64,000 bases of DNA from contig DDPF01000010.1 of assembly GCA_002342065.1 (NCBI GenBank), forward strand, positions 248,001 through 312,000, given 5' to 3'. Shown here one piece after another: positions 17,174 to 25,924 of the stretch; within the stretch, counting starts at the first letter, position 1; every line of letters starts with the position of its first letter. This stretch comes from Bacteroidetes bacterium UBA2475. GTDB taxonomy: Bacteria > Bacteroidota > Bacteroidia > B-17B0 > Aurantibacillaceae. The translations under genes and the position numbers were made by a program. The notes under the pieces are model-generated. The model saw only the letters and a program-made list of their open reading frames with translations, was not told where the DNA came from and searched no databases.

Positions 17174-18289
17174 CTATTTTATAAAAAATCTATATCCTAA
17201 ACCATATTCAAAACAATAAGCAACTGCAAAATGTGTTCGTAAACCAAAGTGTCCAACAAGGCCGCAAGCGCTATAATACCTTACTCCTATTCTGCTCATA
17301 ATAATTCCATCGGGTTTAGTTTTTTGAAAAACATAATAACCCATTTCTAATGGCAGACTGATCCGACCGATGTTGTATGAATATCCGAGGCGTGCACTTA
17401 TCCTGAATTGATCCATACCTTGCGGCTTTTTTTGAAAATCAACTTCGTAATCGTATAAAAAATTCTCGTCATAAAAAAGATCTATTCCTGCGCTAAATTT
17501 ATGTGTGTTGCGCACGTTACGCTGGTAAGTTGCAGATAAAACATATGTTTTTAAGCCATCTGTAGCTATCTCGCGTTGGTTAAAACCAATAGCTGCAAAA
17601 GCAAATAGTTCGTTTTTTGATCTTACTTGATTGGAGGAATCTACATTTGTAATTTCCTGTTTAGGTTTTTTTGATGGGATCAAAAAATTAAGTCCTGCAT
17701 TTAAACTTACAACATTTAAACCTAAGTTAGGATTCTTTGCCTTACCATTACTTGCATGACTAAAAGCAAAACCAGGCTCAAACCGTAAATTTTTAGTTAG
17801 TTGAAAATGCCAGTACCATTTAAATTGTACAAAAGCATTTACGTGACTACCAATAGCAACGTTCTTGCGATTGCTGTGTACGTCAAAACTTTTTGTAATG
17901 TAAGTAGCGCCCCAGCATAAGCGCATAATTACTCGCGATCTTTTTTCTTTTACATTCAATGGAAGTTCAACATATGGAGCCAGTGTTAATGCATAACCTA
18001 ATTGTTGAGGGTTCTTAAAATCAAGGCATTGAAATGTAAGGCCAATATCCGGCTTGTTATTTTCAAGATGCCAAAGCTTATTACCTAATGTAGGTTTCGA
18101 AACATTAACTTCATAAATAGAAGGATAACCTTTTACAAGATGGCCAATACTTGTGCGGTGAATTAGAACAAAACCCTGGTTAAAAGCAGGTTTTATTTGC
18201 CAGTCAGGATTACCTGTAATACCATTTTGAGCTGATAAAATACAGCTTAAAAGAACAAAAATTAAACTAAATATAGCCCGTAACCACAC
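17174..18289 (-). CDS. Acyloxyacyl hydrolase / PagL-like lipid A deacylase
   Basis: 371 residues from a GTG start, with signal peptide MWLRAIFSLIFVLLSCILSA. Alternating beta strands ending in FFIK suggest an outer-membrane barrel. FEPGFAFSHASNGKAKNPNLGLN carries the PagL-type HxSNG motif, whose His and Ser are the catalytic pair in lipid A 3-O-deacylases. The protein is longer than PagL because of an N-terminal extension and a loop near 215-230. It likely trims an acyl chain from lipid A in the outer membrane. Its TAG stop lies directly before the possible start of the GIN-domain gene, so the two are probably coupled. Confidence 0.75.
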   Translation of the reverse strand: MWLRAIFSLIFVLLSCILSAQNGITGNPDWQIKPAFNQGFVLIHRTSIGHLVKGYPSIYEVNVSKPTLGNKLWHLENNKPDIGLTFQCLDFKNPQQLGYALTLAPYVELPLNVKEKRSRVIMRLCWGATYITKSFDVHSNRKNVAIGSHVNAFVQFKWYWHFQLTKNLRFEPGFAFSHASNGKAKNPNLGLNVVSLNAGLNFLIPSKKPKQEITNVDSSNQVRSKNELFAFAAIGFNQREIATDGLKTYVLSATYQRNVRNTHKFSAGIDLFYDENFLYDYEVDFQKKPQGMDQFRISARLGYSYNIGRISLPLEMGYYVFQKTKPDGIIMSRIGVRYYSACGLVGHFGLRTHFAVAYCFEYGLGYRFFIK

Positions 18290-18329
18290 CCTACGAAAAT
18301 ACTTAAAATAACATTAAAACAAACATAAA

Positions 18330-18361
18330 AAATGCGGCCGCTCATAAGAACAGCCGCATTT
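18330..18361 (-). terminator. Terminator of the T9SS cargo gene at 18384
   Basis: AAATGCGGC at 18330-18338 pairs perfectly with GCCGCATTT at 18353-18361 around a 14-base loop. It lies 23 bases past the stop of the minus-strand gene. Confidence 0.75.
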
Positions 18362-18383
18362 AAATTTAATTCGTTATAAAGGT

Positions 18384-19244
18384 CTATTTATTAACTACAA
18401 TTTTCTTAACCGCAAAGGTTTTATTATTGTGTTTAATATTTACAAAATAAACACCGTTCGCAAACGTATTCAAATCAATTTGATATTTTTCGTTTGAACT
18501 TGCAGTATAATTTTTGTTATATAAAACCTGTCCTAATGTATTTTGTAATTCAATAGTAAAATCAATATTGGCTAAAGTTCGGCCATCAATAAAAACAACA
18601 TCTTTTGCAGGTGAAGGGTAAGTACTTATTGAAGCATTCATTAACTGATGGTCTTTTATGCCTACCAATCTATCGTTCTTGATATTACTTTTTGTTTTAA
18701 CCTTTTGGCTTATGATACCACTGGTTCGGTTAGTTGGATTACAATTAAAACCATTGGTCTCAATACGCCATTTGGCAGCGGTTTGCCATAAACCATACTG
18801 AGGGTCAGTGGCAAGAAATGCAGTTGTGGAAGTAACTAAAGTGTAAGTATTGTTACTTAAACTTATCCTGTAAAGATCGTACACAGTAACCGGTGAAGTG
18901 CTGTTCTCTATAGCATAAGAATTCCAGTTAAAATTTCCGTTCTGTTGATCCTGTATAAAAAGTGTTTGATGCCATTTGCTTAAAACACCATAATGTCCAC
19001 ATGTATCACGTATTTGTAATTTGTATTTATACGAAGTAGTATTAGGGTCGCCATTAGCCGGGCCAATACTTCTTGTAGTATCTGTATAACCACTAAATGC
19101 ATTTTTACTGATAGCAGCAATACGCCTGTAAGCATTATTATATATTTCGCGATAAACAATAAAACTATCTACGTTATCGTATAAAGTTTTTTCCCAATAG
19201 ATGATATTGTTATCTCCAAGAGAATCAACTGTTACCAGACATAT
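18384..19244 (-). repeat. Copy 1 of the 286-codon T9SS C-terminal module
   Basis: Encodes ICLVTVDSLG to the stop. By hand count 219 of 286 residues match copy 2 (21042-21902) with no insertion or deletion, while the upstream halves of the two genes are unrelated. Confidence 0.85.
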
Positions 19245-20843
19245 ACTTGGCACCTCTACAAACGGAATAATAACACTCCCAATCGCCGAATTAGAACAGC
19301 CACCAGTTGTTCCGGTAACTGTATAATTAGTGGTAATAGAATTTGAAGCGCTTACAGTAATATTCTGACTTGTTTGTCCGGTACTCCATGTATAGTTATT
19401 TGCACCACTTGCACTAAGCGTAACACTACCGCCGCCACAAGTAAGAATAGATGTTGCAGCAATTCCTGGTACTGAAAAAATAGTAATTGTTTTTGAAATA
19501 GATGCGCCGCTGCCAAATTGGTTACCGGCATTCATAGTAATAGTTTTTGTACCAGGTGTAGCGTAAGTTACAGTTGGATTTTGTAAAATAGAACTGGAAG
19601 GTGAGCCACCGGGCATGATCCAATTCCAGGTATTAGGCATATTGATTGAATTATCGCTTAACTGGATCGTTTGTCCTACACAACCGGTTGTTGGCATAGT
19701 AAAATTTGATACAGTATACATTTGTGATTTTAAATACATATTGTCGATTTTAAAATCGGCACCCACAAAAGAATTTTGAACAGGGAACTTTGATGACTCC
19801 ATAGAAATTACCATTGTGTCCGGAGCAATTGCAAGATTCCAAGGGATCTTTTTTAATGTATAAACCGGGGCCTGTGGTAAAAGTGTCATGCCGCCGCCGC
19901 CGCCGATGTAAACAAAATTCTTTTTAAAGTTAATAAAGACTCTTGCACTATCCAGCGGATTTGCCGGCAAATATTTGTAATACAAAAACATAGTATCTAT
20001 TTGCGCGGAATAGGGTGTGCCGCCGAGAGTTGTGCTTGGAGTAGGAATACCGGTGCCGGCTCTGCCCACCCTAACCGAATTGTTACCACCAAAACCGGGA
20101 GGATTTGTTTGTAGTTCAAGTGCATAGTTTCCAGAATAAAAATCGGTAGTGCGCTGAAAACCGCCACTTAAATTCCAGCCATTTAATTTATAATCTGTTT
20201 CTGTTTGCCACAATTCGAAATTACCGTTCAAATTTGCCGGTTGAAAAGCTACACCTGTAAAAGAAATACTATCCAACTGAAGACTATTGCCCGGAATGGC
20301 ATTACCGCTAAAAGCGTTACTTGATGCAGATGCAATAATAACCGTATCAGGAAAAACAGGTAAAGCTGGACTAAGCGCTTGATTAAACAACGTATAAGTT
20401 GTATGTGTGGTTGCTATTTTATAAAAATAATTTCCAATAACTGCACCTGCTTTTTTAAATATGGTTATAAAAATTGCTGTATCAGTTGGCATAATATTAC
20501 TCTTGTAAAAGAATTTTATTCCCGTGGGTTTTTGCGAATAAGGAATGCCGCCTGTTGGATTTGAACCGGGATTACCATTTGCAAAAAAGGCAAAAGAAGT
20601 ACCTGTTGGTGCGGCCGTGGTAGACAATTTTATAGCGTAAGAACCCTGGAAAGCATCGGTTACTTTTGTTGCATTTACCGGATTTTGTACACCATTCTCC
20701 AATTTGTAATTTGAAGTTTCAAAATATTTAGGATTTTCAAAACTATTCACTATCCAACTTTCAAAACCACCGTTAGGAACAGTTTGTGAAAAAGCAATAC
20801 CGGTGAAAAGCAAAAAAACAAAACTTAGTAAATTTTTTTTCAT
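18384..20843 (-). CDS. T9SS cargo protein with PKD domain and shared C-terminal module
   Basis: 819 residues with signal peptide MKKNLLSFVFLLFTGIAFSQ. Residues 20-200 and 200-375 are two related domains, each starting with a (N)GGFE/NGNFELW motif and resembling PCMD or jelly-roll carbohydrate-binding folds. A PKD domain follows (GQTIQLSDNSINMPNTWNWIMPGG ... TITMNAGNQFGSG), then an Ig-like unit with SILTCGGGSVTLSASG. Residues 534-819 form a module (fibronectin-like part plus T9SS sorting domain) about 77% identical, without gaps, to the end of the protein at 21042. It should be secreted by T9SS and surface attached. A glycan ligand is plausible but not shown. Confidence 0.85.
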   Translation of the reverse strand: MKKNLLSFVFLLFTGIAFSQTVPNGGFESWIVNSFENPKYFETSNYKLENGVQNPVNATKVTDAFQGSYAIKLSTTAAPTGTSFAFFANGNPGSNPTGGIPYSQKPTGIKFFYKSNIMPTDTAIFITIFKKAGAVIGNYFYKIATTHTTYTLFNQALSPALPVFPDTVIIASASSNAFSGNAIPGNSLQLDSISFTGVAFQPANLNGNFELWQTETDYKLNGWNLSGGFQRTTDFYSGNYALELQTNPPGFGGNNSVRVGRAGTGIPTPSTTLGGTPYSAQIDTMFLYYKYLPANPLDSARVFINFKKNFVYIGGGGGMTLLPQAPVYTLKKIPWNLAIAPDTMVISMESSKFPVQNSFVGADFKIDNMYLKSQMYTVSNFTMPTTGCVGQTIQLSDNSINMPNTWNWIMPGGSPSSSILQNPTVTYATPGTKTITMNAGNQFGSGASISKTITIFSVPGIAATSILTCGGGSVTLSASGANNYTWSTGQTSQNITVSASNSITTNYTVTGTTGGCSNSAIGSVIIPFVEVPSICLVTVDSLGDNNIIYWEKTLYDNVDSFIVYREIYNNAYRRIAAISKNAFSGYTDTTRSIGPANGDPNTTSYKYKLQIRDTCGHYGVLSKWHQTLFIQDQQNGNFNWNSYAIENSTSPVTVYDLYRISLSNNTYTLVTSTTAFLATDPQYGLWQTAAKWRIETNGFNCNPTNRTSGIISQKVKTKSNIKNDRLVGIKDHQLMNASISTYPSPAKDVVFIDGRTLANIDFTIELQNTLGQVLYNKNYTASSNEKYQIDLNTFANGVYFVNIKHNNKTFAVKKIVVNK

Positions 20844-20989
20844 ATTAATGATAATTAGGTTTATAGAAATCAGTAAATAATTTAGTAAAAAATCTTATTG
20901 AAAATCGAAAAAACAATCCAAGTTATACTAAATTTTATAAGTAGAACTTAAAATTGCGTTACTCTTTAAATAATTAACAAATTATACGC

Positions 20990-21024
20990 AAAGATCCGGT
21001 TATTTTCTCAATAACCGGATCTTT
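20990..21024 (-). terminator. Terminator of the T9SS cargo gene at 21042
   Basis: A perfect 15-bp stem, AAAGATCCGGTTATT at 20990-21004 with its complement at 21010-21024, and a five-base loop. It lies 17 bases past the stop of the minus-strand gene. Confidence 0.85.
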
Positions 21025-21041
21025 AAAAATGGGCAATAGCT

Positions 21042-21902
21042 TTATTTATTTACCACAATTTTCTTTACAGCAATAGTTTTATTTTGTTGTTTAATATTTA
21101 CAAAATAAACACCATTTGCAAGTGTTGTGGTTTCAATTTGATATTTCTCAGTTGAACTTGCAGTGTACTTTTTAGAGAATACCGTTTGTCCAAATGTATT
21201 TTGCATTTCAATTTCAAGATCAATATTTGCCAGTGCTCTGCCATCCACAAAAACAACATCTTTAGCAGGAGAGGGATAAGTACTAATTAAAGAGTTCATC
21301 AAATCATAATTTTTTATTCCTACCAATTTGTCGTTCTTAATATTACTTTTTGTTTTAACTTTTTGACTTAACATGCCGTTTGTTTTATTGGTTGGGTTAC
21401 AATTAAAACCGTTGGCCTGCACACGCCATTTGGCTGTAGTTTGCCATAAGTTGTATTGAGGATCGGTAGCTAAACCTGCAGTTGTTGATGTTACTAAAGA
21501 ATAATTATTGGTCGCAACATCTATCCTAAAAAGGTCGTAAACACTCACAGGTGTTACACTACTTTCAATAGCGTAAGAGTTCCAGTTAAAATTACCATTT
21601 TGTTGATCCTGGATAAAAATTGTTTGATGCCAGTTACTTAATGTACTGTAGTTGCCACAACTATCGCGCAACTGTAACTTATATTTGTAAGAAGTAGAAT
21701 TAGGGTCTCCGTTTGCCGGGCCTACACTTCGTGAAGTATCAGTGTATCCACTGTAAGCGTTTTTGCTAATTGCTGCTATTCTTTTATAAATATTTGTTGA
21801 CGTTTCTCTATAAACAATAAAGCTGTCAACATTGGCGTATAATGTTTTTTCCCAAAAGATCTCGTTATTTATACCTAACGAATCTACGGTTACCATACAT
21901 AT
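21042..21902 (-). repeat. Copy 2 of the 286-codon T9SS C-terminal module
   Basis: Encodes ICMVTVDSLG to the stop; same length as copy 1 at 18384-19244 and about 77% identical in protein. The DNA is clearly alignable too, for example around the final VYFVNIK codons. Confidence 0.85.
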
Positions 21903-24098
21903 TTGTGGCGTTTGTGGAAAAACAAGGTTAAGTGTAAAAGTTGAAGAATTGTTACAGCCATTTGCCCCAGTAGCATTTACAGTATATATTGTATTTGCCG
22001 TTGGCTGTGCATTAATTGTGCTACCGATAACTGAACCTGGCAACCAGGTATAAGTAACTGCGCCACTACCCGTTAATGTATTTGGTTTATTTAAACACAC
22101 TAAATTGTTACCGGTAACACTAATTACCGGATTACTTACAATACCAACATTTATTGTTTTTGTTCCAACACAACCATTACTGTTTGTAGCAAGCACAGTG
22201 TATGTTTGCGATACAGAAGGTATAAATGGAGTGGCATTTGTAACACTATTACTCCATGTATAAGTATTTGCGCCGGAAGCTGTTAACGTAAGTAAGCTAC
22301 CCGAACAAACTGCTGTTGGTGATGCAGAAGTTGAAAGTGTTGGCAAGGCGTTAACCGTTACTTTATTTACTGAAGTTGTGGTTGTTCCACAAGCATTAGT
22401 TGCTGTAACAATAATACTGAATGTTGTTGAAGATGTATAACTCATTGTAGTTGCAGTTCCAGTTGTAGGGGCAAATCCTACTCCGGTTGCCCCTACTACG
22501 CTCCAACCATAAGTAGTTCCAGGTTCAACCAAGGTAGCAGTTAATACAATTGGTGTTGTTGTAATTGTATTCGCGCATAATGTATAATTGGAAAGTGTTG
22601 TAGCAACAGTTGCTGGTAAGGTACAACTCAATTTGTGAATATATCCATCTGTTTGACCTATGGAAGTTGAGTTGGTTACAGCGGCACCCGGATCGAAATC
22701 AACCGTGCTCCAAAAAGTACCAATAGAATACACATTTCCTTGTGCATCTATATCAATATCTGAGGCGTAATCTCCAAGACCTGTTGCTCCCCAATCTTTA
22801 GCCCAAACAAAATTGCCACCATTGTTTAATTTCATAACATAACAATCTGAGTTAGCTCCATTGGCTGCCAAAGTATAAGTACCTACTCCGGGGTCAAAAT
22901 CAACCGTACCATTATAGTTTCCTGTAATATAAAGGTTTCCCAAAGGATCAATATCTAATTCTGTACAAGCATCGCTAGAGGTACTACCCCACTTATTTGA
23001 CCATTGGTGTACAAAGGTGCTGCTTAATTTAACCACAAAGCCATCAGCGGAACCAGCAGAAGCTAAATTTACCGTACCAAAACCCGGATCCATATCACAA
23101 GCCATACTAAATTGACCACACATATATATATTTTCAGCCGCATCTAATGTAATGCCGACTCCAAATTCTGAACCAGGACCGCCAATTAATCCAAGTGAGT
23201 TATATCCGCCGCCGCTACAAGTTAATTTTACACAGTAAATATCGCTATTAGTTCCGCCTTGCGAAGAATAAGTTGGACAGCTGCACCCAGGTGTTAATGT
23301 CACAGAAGTTCCGGCAAAATTTCCAATACAATAAACGTAATTATTCGAAGCACCAACTTTCAAATCATAACCATAGTCACCAGCAGTTCCTCCTAGATGA
23401 ACTGCCCAAGCATAATTTCCGTTTACGTCATATTTACCAACCCAGGCATCTTGAGCTCCATAAGAAATTAAATTATTTACAGCAGCAGAAGGATTAAAAT
23501 CTGCTGTTCCATTATATGTTCCTGTTAAATATAAATTGGCGCTTGCAGCATCAATCTCAATTGCCGAACCGTAATCATCTAAAGTTCCACCCATCGATCG
23601 TGCCCAAACAAAATTTCCAAACGAATTTAGTTTTAACAAAAAACAATCCTGATTGCCCGCCGAAGCAAGGTTGTTTGTACCTGCACCCGGATCAAAATCA
23701 ACCGTTCCCCGATAAGAACCCGTCACATAAACGTTGTTGGCGCCATCACAAATAACATCATAAGCCCCTTCATCCGTAGTAGTGCCAATTCTTCTTGCCC
23801 AAACCAATGCACCTGCAGAAGTTAACTTCATTACAAAAATATCATCACCACCTGCAATTGAAGTTAGATTGGTTACCCCAACCCCAGGATCAAAATCAAC
23901 AGTTCCGGAAAAAGAACCAACGGCAATCACGTTACCACCGGCATCAATTGAAGTAGCCCTCCAATCATCGTAGGTGGGTCCGCCAAATGTTTTGACCCAA
24001 ACAAAATTTTGCGAAAAATAATTTCCTGAATTGAAAATAATAAATGCCAGTAGTAATACTGTTTTAGCAATTGTTTTTTTTGTATTTATCTGTTTCAT
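21042..24098 (-). CDS. T9SS cargo protein with seven SBBP propeller repeats
   Basis: 1018 residues. After an N-terminal signal segment (TVLLLAFIIFNSGNYFSQ) there are seven repeats of about 65 residues with the pattern VWA..GGT..D.G..I..DA..N.Y.TG.Y.GTVDFDPG, so one seven-bladed SBBP propeller is likely (about 30-500). Ig-like units follow, with ALCAN, AVCSG and LVCLN starts. Residues 733-1018 are the shared module ending in a T9SS sorting domain (STYPSPAKDVVFVDG ... GVYFVNI). It is very probably exported by T9SS. SBBP repeats are common in large Bacteroidota surface proteins of unknown ligand. A decayed gene end lies eight bases upstream of its start. Confidence 0.87.
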   Translation of the reverse strand: MKQINTKKTIAKTVLLLAFIIFNSGNYFSQNFVWVKTFGGPTYDDWRATSIDAGGNVIAVGSFSGTVDFDPGVGVTNLTSIAGGDDIFVMKLTSAGALVWARRIGTTTDEGAYDVICDGANNVYVTGSYRGTVDFDPGAGTNNLASAGNQDCFLLKLNSFGNFVWARSMGGTLDDYGSAIEIDAASANLYLTGTYNGTADFNPSAAVNNLISYGAQDAWVGKYDVNGNYAWAVHLGGTAGDYGYDLKVGASNNYVYCIGNFAGTSVTLTPGCSCPTYSSQGGTNSDIYCVKLTCSGGGYNSLGLIGGPGSEFGVGITLDAAENIYMCGQFSMACDMDPGFGTVNLASAGSADGFVVKLSSTFVHQWSNKWGSTSSDACTELDIDPLGNLYITGNYNGTVDFDPGVGTYTLAANGANSDCYVMKLNNGGNFVWAKDWGATGLGDYASDIDIDAQGNVYSIGTFWSTVDFDPGAAVTNSTSIGQTDGYIHKLSCTLPATVATTLSNYTLCANTITTTPIVLTATLVEPGTTYGWSVVGATGVGFAPTTGTATTMSYTSSTTFSIIVTATNACGTTTTSVNKVTVNALPTLSTSASPTAVCSGSLLTLTASGANTYTWSNSVTNATPFIPSVSQTYTVLATNSNGCVGTKTINVGIVSNPVISVTGNNLVCLNKPNTLTGSGAVTYTWLPGSVIGSTINAQPTANTIYTVNATGANGCNNSSTFTLNLVFPQTPQICMVTVDSLGINNEIFWEKTLYANVDSFIVYRETSTNIYKRIAAISKNAYSGYTDTSRSVGPANGDPNSTSYKYKLQLRDSCGNYSTLSNWHQTIFIQDQQNGNFNWNSYAIESSVTPVSVYDLFRIDVATNNYSLVTSTTAGLATDPQYNLWQTTAKWRVQANGFNCNPTNKTNGMLSQKVKTKSNIKNDKLVGIKNYDLMNSLISTYPSPAKDVVFVDGRALANIDLEIEMQNTFGQTVFSKKYTASSTEKYQIETTTLANGVYFVNIKQQNKTIAVKKIVVNK

Positions 24099-24106
24099 TT
24101 TATTTT

Positions 24107-24260
24107 TTATTTACTTATGATGATCTTTTTTATCGCTATTGTTTTGTTTTCTCGTTTATGTTTACAAAATAAATACAATTTATTAATGCCTTAGTTTCAA
24201 CTTGATTTTTTCATTAAAACTTGCAGCATATTACTGAATAATTCTCTCATTTTATTTTGC
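24107..24260 (-). pseudogene. Relic of a third T9SS cargo gene 3' end
   Basis: On the minus strand the segment reads KNQVETKALINCIYFVNI where the intact paralogue at 21042 has KYQIETTTLANGVYFVNI. After a frameshift it continues IAIKKIIISK and a TAA stop, against IAVKKIVVNK and stop. The DNA also aligns upstream (a TGCTGCAAGTT block against CACTGCAAGTT, and GCAAAATA at 24253-24260). In-frame stops and gaps show that it is no longer coding. It marks a deleted upstream copy of the T9SS module. Confidence 0.85.
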
Positions 24261-24492
24261 CTACCGAAATTACCCATTATTTACCTAAATCTAAAATATT
24301 TTAAATAGCCATTTTTAAGCTATTACTAAATTAATTCAATTATATAAATCTTTTGAAATGTATTAATTAACGTGCCTTTATTTGACAAAAACGCTCTTAT
24401 TTGTGGAATAAACGCTAAAAATTACGTTAAATAAACTTGTTGTGAATTTTAACTTCTTATTTAAAATTTTTAAATTGTTAAATTTGCCTCAT
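24261..24492. other. AT-rich intergenic sequence
   Basis: Between the gene relic and mazG I see no gene or hairpin. TAAATTTG at 24479-24486 matches the -7 promoter element on the plus strand, but no TTG lies at the right distance, and it would leave almost no leader before ATG 24493. Confidence 0.4.
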
Positions 24493-25263
24493 ATGGACGA
24501 ACGCGCAAGCTCTTTTTTAAAGCTTTTAAAAATAATGGACGAACTTAGGGAACAATGTCCTTGGGATAAAGAACAAACCATCGAAAGTATCCGGCATTTA
24601 ACAATTGAAGAAACCTACGAACTTAGTGATGCTATTTTAAAGAACAACATGTCCGAAATTAAAAAAGAGTTAGGCGATATTTTACTTCATATTGTTTTTT
24701 ACGCACGTATTGCAAGCGAAACTAAAGCTTTTGACATAAAAGATGTAATAGATAGTTTATGCGAAAAACTTATTTTCAGGCATCCACATATTTATGGTGA
24801 CGTTAAAGCTGAAACAGAAGAACAAGTAAAACAAAACTGGGAGCAATTAAAACAAAAAGAAAAAGGCGGCAACACCTCTGTACTCTCGGGAGTGCCAAAT
24901 AGTATGCCTGCTTTATTAAAAGCTTATCGCATTCAGGAAAAAGCAAGAGCGGTAGGTTTTGATTGGGATGATCCAACCCAGGTATTTGAAAAGGTAAAAG
25001 AAGAATTATCAGAATTTGAAGCTGAAATAAAAAATAAAGATATTAAAGCAGCAGAAAAAGAATTTGGCGACGTCATGTTTTCATTAATAAATTATGCTCG
25101 CTTCTTAAATATCAATCCGGAAGATGCTTTGGAACAAACCAACAAAAAATTCATAAAACGTTTTGGTTATATGGAATCAAAAGTAAAAGAAAAAGGCAAA
25201 CAGATCTCTGATTGCAAACTGGAAGAATTAGATATATACTGGAACGAAGCAAAAAAATTATAA
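24493..25263 (+). CDS. mazG: Nucleoside triphosphate pyrophosphohydrolase MazG
   Basis: 256 residues from ATG 24493. A GTG at 24442 is in frame, but the family begins near MDERASSFLKLLKIMDELREQCPWDKEQT. There are two MazG domains: the first has EETYELSDAI and KKELGDILLHIVF, the second EELSEFEAEI and EKEFGDVMFSLINY, giving the EExxE and ExxD metal ligands in both. The enzyme hydrolyses noncanonical or excess NTPs to NMP and pyrophosphate. It is followed after one base by the PAP2 phosphatase gene, so the two are in one transcript. Confidence 0.92.
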   Translation: MDERASSFLKLLKIMDELREQCPWDKEQTIESIRHLTIEETYELSDAILKNNMSEIKKELGDILLHIVFYARIASETKAFDIKDVIDSLCEKLIFRHPHIYGDVKAETEEQVKQNWEQLKQKEKGGNTSVLSGVPNSMPALLKAYRIQEKARAVGFDWDDPTQVFEKVKEELSEFEAEIKNKDIKAAEKEFGDVMFSLINYARFLNINPEDALEQTNKKFIKRFGYMESKVKEKGKQISDCKLEELDIYWNEAKKL

Positions 25264-25264
25264 G

Positions 25265-25924
25265 TTGAAGCAATTCATTAAAAATAACTGGATCTATTAT
25301 TTGCTTTACATTATTGTTCTTTGTTGGGCTGCTTATTATTTACTTCAGTTTGATAAGGTGGCCCTGCACCTAAAAATAAATGCTTATGTTGGTAATCCTG
25401 TAATTGATACTTTTTTTAAATATTTCACACATATTGGTGATGGTATCTTTGCTGTACTTTTAGGTTTGGCAGTTTTAATATCAAATGTACGCAAGGGCAT
25501 ATTTATTTTATGCACGTATATTGTATCAGGACTATTTACTTCACTTTTAAAAAATTATCTTTTTGACATAAACCGCCCTCATTTTGTTTTTGACTATTTT
25601 GTTCACGAAGCCAAAGTAAAGTATGTTGAGGGGGTTGATATGGTGGGCTTAAATAGTTTCCCCAGTGGTCACGCTACATCCGCCTTTGCAGTATTTACCG
25701 GTCTGGCTTTAATTTCGAATAACCAATTTTTAAAATTCGTTTTTTTTATACTTGCACTTACATCAGCTTTTAGTCGTACTTATTTATCACAACACTGGTT
25801 AGTTGATATTACCATTGGAAGTATAATAGGAACTATTGCAGCAACTTTTTTCTACTTTATTTTCATGCAAGGCAGCAAATTTCAAAAATTAGATAAACCA
25901 CTTTTTAATTTAAAAAAATCTTGA
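25265..25924 (+). CDS. PAP2-family membrane phosphatase (LpxF-like candidate)
   Basis: 219 residues from a TTG start, with about six membrane helices. All three PAP2 motifs are present: KNYLFDINRP, NSFPSGHATS and SRTYLSQHWLVD, supplying the catalytic His residues. The longer spacing between the first Lys and RP, and the GVDMVGLNSFPSGH context, resemble Bacteroidota lipid phosphatases of the LpxE/LpxF or undecaprenyl-diphosphate phosphatase type. Activity should face the periplasm. It sits one base after mazG and overlaps the ArnT-like gene by four bases (TTGA), so a lipid-linked sugar or lipid A role is plausible. Confidence 0.85.
   Translation: MKQFIKNNWIYYLLYIIVLCWAAYYLLQFDKVALHLKINAYVGNPVIDTFFKYFTHIGDGIFAVLLGLAVLISNVRKGIFILCTYIVSGLFTSLLKNYLFDINRPHFVFDYFVHEAKVKYVEGVDMVGLNSFPSGHATSAFAVFTGLALISNNQFLKFVFFILALTSAFSRTYLSQHWLVDITIGSIIGTIAATFFYFIFMQGSKFQKLDKPLFNLKKS

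Noticed and set aside
24442..24492. GTG start extending mazG by 17 codons
   Set aside because: The extension is not like other MazG N-termini, and a -7 promoter-like element lies inside it.
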